This document shows, piece by piece, positions 34,721 to 42,404 of a stretch of DNA of 64,000 nucleotides. Position 1 is the first letter of the stretch. Every line of letters begins with the position of its first letter. The DNA lies in the NCBI GenBank assembly GCA_031394355.1, contig JANNSU010000008.1, positions 1 to 64,000 of the forward strand, written 5' to 3'. This DNA is from JAEUMY01 sp031394355 (GTDB lineage Bacteria > Pseudomonadota > Gammaproteobacteria > Burkholderiales > Usitatibacteraceae). Made by a program: the position numbers and the translations under genes. Below the pieces are notes generated by a model, which saw nothing but the letters and a program-made list of their open reading frames with translations, was not told the DNA's origin and searched no databases.

Positions 34721-37134
34721 TTGCTGTGCTTGAAAACAGGATTGTCGTCCCGTCGCAGGACGGGACCCAGTGGCGTTCTCTCGGTTCTACGCAAAACCAA
34801 GCAAAGACGCTGGGTCCCGGCCTTCGCCGGGACGACGAATCTAGTATTGCGAATATTGTTCGGCAATCGCTGAAGGCGATTGTCGAATCCCTGCGGGACC
34901 GCCTGCGGCGTCCGGCGCCAGTCCACCGGACTGGCGCGCGTCGCAATGGCGTTGCCGCTGTTCTGTGCCTGCTTTTCTTGAACACCACTTCATACGCCGC
35001 CACCCCCACCTTCCCCGAGGCCCGCGCCACATTCCAATCCAGCGAAGCTCGCCTCCTTGATCGCGACGGCCGGGTCCTGCATGAACTGCGCATGGACAAG
35101 CGTGTGCGCCGAATCGAGTGGGTGCCGCTTCATGAAGTGTCGCCAGCGTTCATCGATGCATTGATCCTGTCCGAAGATCAGCGCTTTTTTCAGCACAAGG
35201 GCGTGGACTGGACGGCCATGCTGTCCGCCGCGTGGGACAACCTGAACGCGCCGACCGGCAAACGTCCGCGTGGCGCATCCACGTTGACCATGCAGGTGGC
35301 AGGTCTGATGCATGGTGATCTTGCTCCTCGTGTGGAAGGCCGTACCGTGGCCCAAAAGTGGGATCAGGTCGGTGCTGCGCGCCAGCTGGAAGGCGCGTGG
35401 ACCAAGGCGGAGATTCTTGAGGCATACCTCAATCTCGTCACCTATCGTGGCGAGCTGCAGGGCATCGCGGCCGCGTCGCGTGGCCTGTTCGGCAAGCATC
35501 CGGGTGGATTGGATCGCGACGAGTCGCTGTTGCTTGCCGCATTGCTGCGGTCACCGAATGCGAAACCGAATGCAGTGGTGCAGCGTGCGTGCGCACTGCG
35601 GGTGAAGTTGGAGCCCGGCGATTGCGTGGCCCTCAAGCTGACTGCGGATGAGGCATTCGGCCGTCCGCCTGTAGTAAGGTCCGAATATTCGCAAGCGCCC
35701 CATCTCGCTCGCAAATTGCTGAACAAAGCCGATGCGAATATTGTTCATGCATCGCTTGAGGCGATGCATGAATCACTCCGTGACCGCCCTGACGGGCGTC
35801 AGGCTGGAGTCCCCCGGACTCCATCTCTTCGCACTACGCTTAGCGCCGCTGTGCAACTCACCGCCAATAACGCCGTGCAACGCCATCTCACCGAGTTGAC
35901 CGGCCGCAATGTCGAAGACGCTGCGGTCGTCGTGCTCGACAACGCCACGGGCGATGTCCTGGCCTGGGTGGGCTCCAGCGGCGCACTGTCAAAGGCAGGC
36001 GAGATCGATGGCGTCACCGCGTTACGTCAAGCGGGTTCCACGCTCAAGCCTTTCCTGTATGGCCAGGCGATCGAGCAGCGTCTCATCACTGCCGCATCGG
36101 TGATCGACGATGCGCCGCTCAACATCGACACCAGCATCGGTGTCTACACACCAGGCAATTACGACGGTGGTTACAAGGGGCTCGTCTCCGCACGCGTTGC
36201 GTTGGCGAGCTCCCTCAACGTTCCGGCGGTGAAGACACTACAGCGTGTCGGCCCCGAAGCATTCCGCCAGAAGCTGATCGCGTTCGGCATCGATTCGCTC
36301 GAGCAGGAGGGCGACTGGTACGGCTACTCCTTGGCGCTGGGCTCGGCCGACGTGAGCCTGCTGTCGCTGACCAACGCGTACCGCACACTGGCCAATGGCG
36401 GGCAGTGGACGCCGGTGCGCGTGAAGGCGGATGAGAAGCCCACAGCCAGGCCGCGGCGCGCAATGGATGCTGCAGCGGCGTTCATCGTGGCTGACATGAT
36501 TTCAGACAATGGTGCTCGTGCCGTCACCTTCGATACCGACAGCGTGCTGGCAACCCGCCCCTGGACGGCGGTAAAGACCGGTACCAGCAAGGACATGCGC
36601 GACAACTGGTGCGTGGGCTTCTCCAGCCGCTACACGGTAGGCGTGTGGGTGGGCAATTTCGCTGGGGCACCGATGCGCGATGTCTCAGGCGTGACCGGTG
36701 CTGCACCCATCTGGGCAGAGTTGATGCATGCGCTGCATGCAGATGTCCGTAGTGATACGCCGCGCGAACCTAACGGTGTCATCTCGCAGATGATCGCGTA
36801 TGAGCCTGCCGTGGAACCGCCGCGCCGGGAGGTCTTCCTGGCAGGCACCGAGCAGGCGAATATTCGCATCCGCGAGGCCAGCGCCGTGGGCAGCCGCATT
36901 GTGTATCCCACGCCGGGCCTCATCGTCGCCATTGATCCGGATATTCCTTCTGCGTATCAACGCGTGCCCATCGAGCTCACTGGTCTCGTCGGTATCAGTG
37001 CAGTTCGGTTGGGTGAGCACACCTTCCAACCCAGCGCGCGCATCTACTGGGCACCGGAACGTGGGCGCCATGTGATCGCCTTGCTGGATTCAGAGGGCAG
37101 GGCGGTGAACGAGGTGCGGTTCGAGGTGCGCTGA
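34717..37134 (+). CDS. pbpC: Penicillin-binding protein 1C
   Basis: Bifunctional peptidoglycan glycosyltransferase/transpeptidase in the inner membrane. Glycosyltransferase motifs are SEDQRFFQHKG and GASTLTMQ; transpeptidase motifs are STLK (AGSTLKPF), SLN and KTGTS. A BiPBP_C-type domain ends the protein. GTG 34717 overlaps the A2M stop, but then residues of about 10-75 are encoded by a REP element and a 90-bp hairpin element, before the membrane segment AAVLCLLFLNTTSYA. There is no ATG in frame between, so the true start is uncertain. A second copy of the hairpin element lies in the linker between the two catalytic domains. Confidence 0.9.
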   Translation: MIAVLENRIVVPSQDGTQWRSLGSTQNQAKTLGPGLRRDDESSIANIVRQSLKAIVESLRDRLRRPAPVHRTGARRNGVAAVLCLLFLNTTSYAATPTFPEARATFQSSEARLLDRDGRVLHELRMDKRVRRIEWVPLHEVSPAFIDALILSEDQRFFQHKGVDWTAMLSAAWDNLNAPTGKRPRGASTLTMQVAGLMHGDLAPRVEGRTVAQKWDQVGAARQLEGAWTKAEILEAYLNLVTYRGELQGIAAASRGLFGKHPGGLDRDESLLLAALLRSPNAKPNAVVQRACALRVKLEPGDCVALKLTADEAFGRPPVVRSEYSQAPHLARKLLNKADANIVHASLEAMHESLRDRPDGRQAGVPRTPSLRTTLSAAVQLTANNAVQRHLTELTGRNVEDAAVVVLDNATGDVLAWVGSSGALSKAGEIDGVTALRQAGSTLKPFLYGQAIEQRLITAASVIDDAPLNIDTSIGVYTPGNYDGGYKGLVSARVALASSLNVPAVKTLQRVGPEAFRQKLIAFGIDSLEQEGDWYGYSLALGSADVSLLSLTNAYRTLANGGQWTPVRVKADEKPTARPRRAMDAAAAFIVADMISDNGARAVTFDTDSVLATRPWTAVKTGTSKDMRDNWCVGFSSRYTVGVWVGNFAGAPMRDVSGVTGAAPIWAELMHALHADVRSDTPREPNGVISQMIAYEPAVEPPRREVFLAGTEQANIRIREASAVGSRIVYPTPGLIVAIDPDIPSAYQRVPIELTGLVGISAVRLGEHTFQPSARIYWAPERGRHVIALLDSEGRAVNEVRFEVR
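34743..34839. repeat. REP-like inverted pair inside the pbpC 5' end
   Basis: Arms GTCGTCCCGTCGCAGGACGG and CCTTCGCCGGGACGAC face each other around a 40-bp spacer. The element lies between the overlapping A2M stop/pbpC GTG and the membrane segment of PbpC, and is open in the pbpC frame. Confidence 0.85.
34849..34937. repeat. Three-hairpin palindromic element, copy A
   Basis: Begins GCGAATATTGTTC, then three hairpins: 34861-34885 (10-bp stem, loop TGAAG), 34896-34913 (loop TGC, unpaired C) and 34915-34937 (10-bp stem, loop ACC). Copy B has the same layout with other stem bases. Read in the pbpC frame as ANIV..SL.A..ESLRDR. Confidence 0.8.
35681..35692. repeat. Palindrome variant CCGAATATTCGC in pbpC
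   Basis: One-mismatch form of the 12-bp palindrome, read as Ser-Glu-Tyr-Ser, 42 bp before element copy B. Confidence 0.8.
35734..35823. repeat. Three-hairpin palindromic element, copy B
   Basis: Begins GCGAATATTGTTC; hairpins at 35746-35770 (perfect 10-bp stem, loop TTGAG), 35781-35801 (loop TGA, unpaired C) and 35805-35823 (8-bp stem, loop CCC). Inserted in frame between the glycosyltransferase and transpeptidase domains of PbpC. Confidence 0.8.
36856..36867. repeat. GCGAATATTCGC palindrome, copy 18
   Basis: In the C-terminal part of pbpC, read as Ala-Asn-Ile-Arg. Confidence 0.95.
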
Positions 37135-37139
37135 GCATC

Positions 37140-37151
37140 GCGAATATTCGC
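37140..37151. repeat. GCGAATATTCGC palindrome, copy 19
   Basis: Intergenic, 5 bp after the pbpC stop and ahead of a REP/MITE element. Confidence 0.95.
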
Positions 37152-37192
37152 AATGTGGGGAATGCACATCAATGCGCTCAGCCTTCGCAGAA

Positions 37193-37310
37193 CCCCCCTT
37201 TGTAAAAGGGGGGCAGGGGGGATTTGGGTGTGCGCTCTCGATCTTGTAGAGCCGGGTGGCGCGACACCACTGCAAATCCCCCTCACTCCCCCTTTTTCAA
37301 AGGGGGAGGC
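37193..37310. repeat. REP/MITE element with inverted arms
   Basis: Left arm CCCCCCTTTGTAAAAGGGG...GGGGGGATTT and inverted right arm AAATCCCCCT...TTTTTCAAAGGGGG, separated by a spacer of about 48 bp. Fills the gap between pbpC and the DUF1902 gene. Confidence 0.9.
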
Positions 37311-37331
37311 TGTCCAGCTCGAAATTTTCCA

Positions 37332-37556
37332 TCAGGCCGCTAGTTCGTAGCGACGCGAGAGCAACTCGAAAGCGACCGGCCCCTCATTCGCAAAACCGTT
37401 CAGGGCCAACAACTCGGGAATCAGCACCTTGAGTTTTGCGATAAGCGCTTCCGCTGTTTCAGCTTCAGTGGCCAAACCGGGGACATCAGCGCTGTTCGCT
37501 ACCCAGGCTTTGGCTTCGTCGTCCCAGTCGGCATGTACGTAGTAGGGTTTGTTCAT
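37332..37556 (-). CDS. DUF1902 (HicB-like) small protein
   Basis: 74 residues with the partial RNase-H-like fold of HicB relatives: YYVHADWDDEAKAWVANS followed by VPGLATEAETAEALIAKL. This is the DUF1902 pattern. HicB-type proteins are antitoxins when paired with a HicA toxin, but no HicA-like gene is next to it and no DNA-binding tail is present. It may be an orphan antitoxin or have another role. Confidence 0.8.
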   Translation of the reverse strand: MNKPYYVHADWDDEAKAWVANSADVPGLATEAETAEALIAKLKVLIPELLALNGFANEGPVAFELLSRRYELAA

Positions 37557-37677
37557 GCGGAAGAGGGTACTGCAATCTCTCGTAGCCCGGAAGCAGCGCA
37601 GCGTATTCCGGGAATCGTGCGTGACATCAAGGATCTCCCCGGATTCCGCTACGCTGCATCCGGGCTACCATAATCAC

Positions 37678-37782
37678 ATCACCCATCACCCATCACCCAT
37701 CACCCATCACCCATCACCCATCACCCATCACCCATCACCCATCACCCATCACCCATCACCCGTCACCCGTCACCCGTCACCC
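37678..37782. repeat. ACCCATC heptamer tandem repeat
   Basis: About 11 units of ACCCATC followed by three CACCCGT variants, ending 6 bp before the CoA-transferase ATG. It occupies the place of the ribosome-binding site and leader. Confidence 0.93.
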
Positions 37783-37788
37783 AAACAG

Positions 37789-38988
37789 ATGAAGCCCCTC
37801 GCGAATATTCGCGTACTCGATCTCTCCAACGTGCTCGCCGGTCCGTTCTGCGCGTACCAGTTGGCGCTCATGGGCGCGGAGGTGATCAAGATCGAAACAC
37901 CCGGCAGCGGCGATCTTGCGCGGCGTCTGGGTGCGGACGCGGACGCGGCAGCCAAGGGAATGGGGATTTCGTTTCTCGCGGTCAATGCCGGCAAGCAGTC
38001 GGTCACGCTGAATCTCAAGCACCCGGATGGCAAGCGAATATTCGCAAGGATGGTCGCAATGTCGGATGTGGTGGTGGAAAACTTCCGCCCCGGTGTCATG
38101 ACGAGACTCGGCCTTGACTACGCCGCACTGAAGGCCATTAATCCGCGAGTCGTTTACTGCGCCATCTCTGGTTTCGGCCAGGATGGGCCGTGGGCGGGTC
38201 GACCGGCGTATGACCAGATCATCCAGGGGCTGTCGGGCCTCATGAGTGTGACGGGAGATGCGGACACAGCGCCGCTGCGCGCTGGATTTCCGGTCTGCGA
38301 CACCATGGGCGGCATGGCGGCTGCATTTGCCATTGCGTCGGCGCTGGCCGGGCGCGGGGAGAAAGGTGTCGGCTGCGAGATCGACGTCTCCGTGCTCGAA
38401 GCCACGCTGGCCTCCATGGGCTGGGTGGTGTCCAACTTCCTTGCCACCGGCAAGGCACCGGTGCCGATGGGCAACGAGAATTTCACTGCCGCGCCATCAG
38501 GCACGTTCAAGACCAAGCAGGGCTTGCTCAACATTGCCGCCAACGAGCAGAAGCAGTTCGAGGCGCTTGCCGATCTCATCGGTCGTGCCGACATCAAGAC
38601 AGATGAACGATTTGCGGAACGTGAGGCGCGCAAGTTGAATCGCTTTGCGTTGAGGGCAGAGGTTGAGGCGGGCTTGGCTCTACGCACGGCTGCTGAATGG
38701 GAAGCTTTACTGAATGATGCCGGTGTGCCGGCGGGTCAGGTGCTGTCCGTGCCTGCGATATTGGAAAGCGATCACATCGCAGCGCGCTCTTTTCTGCACG
38801 AGTTCGACGCTGTCCCCGGGCTTGGCGGTGCTGCACGAATGGCGCGGTCGCCGTTCCAGATCGACGGTGAACGTCCTTCGCCCGCCGAACCGCCACCTGA
38901 GCTGGGTGCGCACACGCGCGAGTGGCTGCGGCGAGTCGGCTGCGACGACGGCGAGATCGAACGATTCTTCGCCGAGGGGATAGTTTGA
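37789..38988 (+). CDS. CaiB/BaiF (family III) CoA-transferase
   Basis: Transfers CoA between carboxylic acids; 399 residues. Family features: IRVLDLSNVLAGPFC at the N-terminus, GAEVIKIETPGSGD, FRPGVMTRLGLDY with the catalytic-region Asp, and AAPSGTFKTKQG. ATG 37789 (MKPLANIRVL) directly follows the heptamer tract, with no usual ribosome-binding site; the frame stays open through the repeat, so the start is inferred from the family N-terminus. Two palindrome copies lie inside (LANIRVL and KRIFARM). TctC follows, suggesting uptake and CoA activation of a carboxylate. Confidence 0.92.
   Translation: MKPLANIRVLDLSNVLAGPFCAYQLALMGAEVIKIETPGSGDLARRLGADADAAAKGMGISFLAVNAGKQSVTLNLKHPDGKRIFARMVAMSDVVVENFRPGVMTRLGLDYAALKAINPRVVYCAISGFGQDGPWAGRPAYDQIIQGLSGLMSVTGDADTAPLRAGFPVCDTMGGMAAAFAIASALAGRGEKGVGCEIDVSVLEATLASMGWVVSNFLATGKAPVPMGNENFTAAPSGTFKTKQGLLNIAANEQKQFEALADLIGRADIKTDERFAEREARKLNRFALRAEVEAGLALRTAAEWEALLNDAGVPAGQVLSVPAILESDHIAARSFLHEFDAVPGLGGAARMARSPFQIDGERPSPAEPPPELGAHTREWLRRVGCDDGEIERFFAEGIV
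37801..37812. repeat. GCGAATATTCGC palindrome, copy 20
   Basis: Codons 5-8 of the CoA-transferase gene, read as Ala-Asn-Ile-Arg in the conserved N-terminal strand. Confidence 0.95.
38034..38045. repeat. GCGAATATTCGC palindrome, copy 21
   Basis: Second copy in the CoA-transferase gene, read as Arg-Ile-Phe-Ala. Confidence 0.95.
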
Positions 38989-39126
38989 CGTTCTGACGGC
39001 AGGACCTCTGGCAGACGGTTTGTCAGGCATGGCCGCTACGGCTACACTGCGCATCGAGTCCCTTGAGAAGGCTCATCGGGGATGAAAAATCCGCATACCG
39101 TCCAAAGAAGATCAGAGGAGAGCAGC

Positions 39127-40083
39127 ATGAGAGCACTAACTGTCATTCGTGGGGTCGCCATTGCGGCGACTTTCATGGCATCCACGGCGGCGCTGGCCGT
39201 CGATAACCTTAAAGTCATGGTCCCGGCCAATCCGGGCGGCGGCTGGGATTCCACCGGTCGCGCGCTGACCACCGCGATGCAGTCCGCCGGCAGCATCAAG
39301 AGCTTCCAGATCGACAACAAGGGCGGTGCCGCAGGCACCATTGGCTTGGCGCAGTTTGTAAACTCAAGCAAAGGCGACCCGAACGCCATCATGATCGGCG
39401 GCATGGTCATGGTGGGCGGCATCATCCAGAACAAGTCGGCGGTCGATCTCTCCATGGTCACGCCGTTGGCCCGTCTCACCGAGGAATATCTTGTCGTCGT
39501 GGTGCCAGCGAGCTCGCCACACAAGTCGATGAAGGATTTGCTCGCTGCGTTCAAAGCCAATCCCGGCAGCATCTCCTGGGGCGGTGGCAGTGCAGGCGGC
39601 TCGGATCACATCCTGGCCGGCATGCTCGCCAACTCGGTCGGCGTTGAAGGGGGCAAGGTCAATTACGTGCCGTTCAAGGGCGGTGGCGAAGCTGTCGCGG
39701 CCATCATCGGCGGCCATGTGGCGGCAGGCATCTCCGGCGTTTCCGAGTTCTCCCAGCACATTGCCTCGGGCAAGATGCGCGCACTCGGCGTCTCCGCACC
39801 CGCCAAGCAGGGCAATATTCCCTCGCTGAAGGAGCAGGGCTATGACGTGGTGCTTGGCAACTGGCGCGGCGTGTTTGGCGCACCTGGCATCACCCCGGCA
39901 CAGCGCGATGCGCTCATCAAGGCCATCGAGGCTGGCGTGAAGAGCAAGGCATGGGAAGAGTCGCTCAAGAAAAACGAGTGGATGAACACGTGGCTTGCCG
40001 GTGACGACTACAAGAAGTTCATCGATTCCGACGTGAAGCGCATTACCGAGATTCTGGCTGGGTTGGGACTCGGCAAGAAGTGA
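39127..40083 (+). CDS. tctC: Tripartite tricarboxylate transporter, substrate-binding protein TctC
   Basis: Periplasmic solute receptor of 318 residues. Signal peptide MRALTVIRGVAIAATFMAST...ALA, then LKVMVPANPGGGWDSTGRAL, the TctC/Bug family hallmark, and KGGGEAVAAIIGGHV. ATG 39127 has AGAGGAGAG upstream. Ligands of the family are carboxylates such as citrate, but specificity is not readable. TctB and TctA follow after a REP/MITE element, completing the system. Confidence 0.93.
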   Translation: MRALTVIRGVAIAATFMASTAALAVDNLKVMVPANPGGGWDSTGRALTTAMQSAGSIKSFQIDNKGGAAGTIGLAQFVNSSKGDPNAIMIGGMVMVGGIIQNKSAVDLSMVTPLARLTEEYLVVVVPASSPHKSMKDLLAAFKANPGSISWGGGSAGGSDHILAGMLANSVGVEGGKVNYVPFKGGGEAVAAIIGGHVAAGISGVSEFSQHIASGKMRALGVSAPAKQGNIPSLKEQGYDVVLGNWRGVFGAPGITPAQRDALIKAIEAGVKSKAWEESLKKNEWMNTWLAGDDYKKFIDSDVKRITEILAGLGLGKK

Positions 40084-40167
40084 CGTCTGAGAAAACCCAC
40101 TTGCCAACGCGCTGCATCGCGTTGACGTTCGTCCGGCGTGTCGCATGCGACCCGAATTCCCGGACTC

Positions 40168-40284
40168 ACCCCCCTTTGTAAAAGGGGGCAGGGGGGATTT
40201 CAAGCGCGGCGAATATTCGCAATTGTTGGCGCGAGAATTCAACATCGAAATCCCCCTCAATCCCCCTTTTTCAAAGGGGGAGGC
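40168..40284. repeat. REP/MITE element with central palindrome, inside the tct operon
   Basis: Left arm CCCCCCTTTGTAAAAGGGGG to GGGGGGATTT; spacer with GCGAATATTCGC; right arm AAATCCCCCT to TTTTTCAAAGGGGG. Placed between tctC and tctB, where a stem-loop could set the ratio of receptor to membrane subunits. Confidence 0.9.
40209..40220. repeat. GCGAATATTCGC palindrome, copy 22
   Basis: In the spacer between the inverted arms of the REP/MITE element between tctC and tctB. Confidence 0.95.
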
Positions 40285-40306
40285 AAAACCAGGGAGCTCG
40301 TGCACC

Positions 40307-40783
40307 ATGCCCAAGGGTCAACTCTTCCTATCGCTCGGCGTCGTCGGCCTAGGCATCGCGTTCCTCATCGGCGCCTTCATGATTCCCGACGCGGGTGGCT
40401 ATTCCACCGTCGGCCCCGCTGCCATTCCCAAGATCGTCGGTGCCGCACTGCTCCTGCTCGGTGCGTTCCTGATTTACGAAGTGTTCTGGCTGAAGGGCTT
40501 CCGCAATCACGACGAAGCCGCTGAGCGCGCGCTGCCGATGAATTGGACGGCCTTCGCATGGCTCTCGGGCGGACTCATCGTCTACGGCCTCACCATCGAG
40601 CACATCGGCTTTGTGCCGGCCTCGGTGCTGCTGTTCCTCGCCACGGCGGCTGGCTTCAACAGCAAGCGCTGGGTGCTGAACGCCATTACCGCATTGATCC
40701 TCGCGTCGATCATCTTCGCGCTCTTCAACTACGGCCTCGGTCTCAACCTGCCGAAGGGCTTTCTTTCTGGAGTGCTGCCCTGA
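40307..40783 (+). CDS. tctB: Tripartite tricarboxylate transporter, small membrane subunit TctB
   Basis: 158-residue inner-membrane protein with four hydrophobic helices (LFLSLGVVGLGIAFLIGAFM, KIVGAALLLLGAFLIYEVFW, then two near the C-terminus). Poor sequence conservation is normal for TctB; identification rests on topology, length and position before tctA. AGGGAG lies upstream of ATG 40307. Its stop overlaps the tctA start by one base (TGATG). Confidence 0.9.
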   Translation: MPKGQLFLSLGVVGLGIAFLIGAFMIPDAGGYSTVGPAAIPKIVGAALLLLGAFLIYEVFWLKGFRNHDEAAERALPMNWTAFAWLSGGLIVYGLTIEHIGFVPASVLLFLATAAGFNSKRWVLNAITALILASIIFALFNYGLGLNLPKGFLSGVLP

Positions 40784-42288
40784 TGGACGTCTTCGACCTT
40801 CTCATGCAGGGCTTCCAGGTTGCGATGCAGCCGAAGAACCTGCTCTGGTGCCTCATCGGCGTCACGTTCGGCACGGCCGTCGGTGTGCTGCCTGGCATTG
40901 GTCCAGCTGTCGCCATTGCGCTCTTGCTGCCCATCACCAGCAAACTCGATCCATCGGGTGCGCTCATCATGTTTGCCGGCATCTACTACGGTGCGATGTA
41001 TGGCGGCTCCACCACGTCCATCCTGCTGAATACGCCGGGTGAATCCGCCACTATCGTCACCGCGATGGAGGGCAATCAGATGGCCAAACGAGGGCGGGCC
41101 GGCCCGGCGTTGTGTACCGCGGCCGTTGGCTCGTTCATCGCGGGGACCATTGCCACGGTGCTGCTCACTTTGCTCGCGCCGCAAGTGGTCGAAATGGCCA
41201 TCAAATTGGGGCCGCCGGAATATTTCGCGCTCATGATTCTGGCCTTCGCCACCGTGTCCGCCGTGCTGGGCGATTCCACGTTGCGCGGACTCGTGGCACT
41301 TGCCATCGGCCTTGGCATCGGCGTGGTCGGTATCGAAAACGAATCGGGTCAGGCTCGCTACGTGATGGGCATTCCGCAACTCGCGGATGGCATCGAGGTA
41401 GTCACGATCGCCGTCGGCCTCTTCGCGGTCGGCGAGACGTTCTACAACGCGTCCAAGCTGAACCATCTGAGTGAGACGATGGAGCGGGTGAAGGGCAGCA
41501 TCCTCATGACAGCGGAGGATTGGAAACGCTCGTGGAAGCCGTGGCTTCGCGGCACCATCATCGGATTTCCATTCGGCGCGATGCCTGCAGGCGGTTCCGA
41601 AATTCCCACCTTCCTTTCCTATGCAACCGAAAAGAAACTCGCCAAACATCCGGAAGAGTTCGGCAAAGGTGCCATAGAAGGTGTGGCCGGCCCCGAGGCA
41701 GCCAACAACGCGGCTTCCACCGGGGTGATGGTGCCGTTGCTCACATTGGGTTTGCCCACGTCAGCCACCGCCGCCATCCTGCTGGCCGCATTCCAGCAAT
41801 ACGGCCTGCAGCCCGGACCGCTGCTGTTCGAAACCAACGCACCGCTGGTCTGGGGACTCATCGCCAGCTTCTATGTCGGCAACGTGATGCTGCTGATCCT
41901 CAACCTGCCGCTGATCGGCATCTGGATCAAGCTGCTGGAAATTCCGAAGCCGCAGCTCTACGCGGGCATCCTCGTCTTCGCCACCATGGGCGTGTACGGC
42001 ATGCGTCAGTCGGCGTTCGATGTGTTCCTGCTGTACGTCATCGGCCTGATGGGCTTCCTCATGCGGCGCTACGGGTTTCCGACCGCACCGGTGATCGTCG
42101 GCATGATCCTGGGTCCGCTCGCGGAATCGCAACTGCGCCGCTCGCTCTCCATCAGTCAGGGCGATCCTTGGGTGTTCCTGCAGCGGCCGATCAGCGGCAC
42201 CATCCTCGCCATCACGCTGCTGATTGTGGTGGGGCCTTGGGTGTGGCGGAAGTTCAAGATGTCGAGGCTGACCAAGCCTGCCATCTGA
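40783..42288 (+). CDS. tctA: Tripartite tricarboxylate transporter, large membrane subunit TctA
   Basis: Main permease, 501 residues with about 11 membrane helices. Family motifs: GVLPGIGPAVAIALLLP, YYGAMYGGSTTSILLNTPGE, GFPFGAMPAGGSEIPTF, EGVAGPEAANNAASTG and LGLPTSATAAILLAAF. Together with TctB and the TctC receptor it imports a carboxylate using the ion gradient. ATG 40783 overlaps the tctB stop. Confidence 0.96.
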   Translation: MDVFDLLMQGFQVAMQPKNLLWCLIGVTFGTAVGVLPGIGPAVAIALLLPITSKLDPSGALIMFAGIYYGAMYGGSTTSILLNTPGESATIVTAMEGNQMAKRGRAGPALCTAAVGSFIAGTIATVLLTLLAPQVVEMAIKLGPPEYFALMILAFATVSAVLGDSTLRGLVALAIGLGIGVVGIENESGQARYVMGIPQLADGIEVVTIAVGLFAVGETFYNASKLNHLSETMERVKGSILMTAEDWKRSWKPWLRGTIIGFPFGAMPAGGSEIPTFLSYATEKKLAKHPEEFGKGAIEGVAGPEAANNAASTGVMVPLLTLGLPTSATAAILLAAFQQYGLQPGPLLFETNAPLVWGLIASFYVGNVMLLILNLPLIGIWIKLLEIPKPQLYAGILVFATMGVYGMRQSAFDVFLLYVIGLMGFLMRRYGFPTAPVIVGMILGPLAESQLRRSLSISQGDPWVFLQRPISGTILAITLLIVVGPWVWRKFKMSRLTKPAI

Positions 42289-42371
42289 CCCAATTACAAA
42301 ACACCGAATCCGCAGCCTTCACTACGTGCACCCTCACCCCGACCCTCCCCCCTCAAAGGGGAGGGAGCAAA

Positions 42372-42399
42372 CCCCGAATCCCGAACCCCGAATCCCCAA
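42372..42399. repeat. CCCGAAT heptamer repeat, short
   Basis: Three to four CCCGAAT-like units just before the M14 carboxypeptidase ATG. Same unit as the tract at 6740. Confidence 0.7.
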
Positions 42400-42404
42400 A
42401 GCAA

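Noticed and set aside
37678..37782. His/Pro/Ser repeat N-terminal extension of the CoA-transferase
   Set aside because: The heptamer tract is open by chance in this frame; the family N-terminus starts at ATG 37789.
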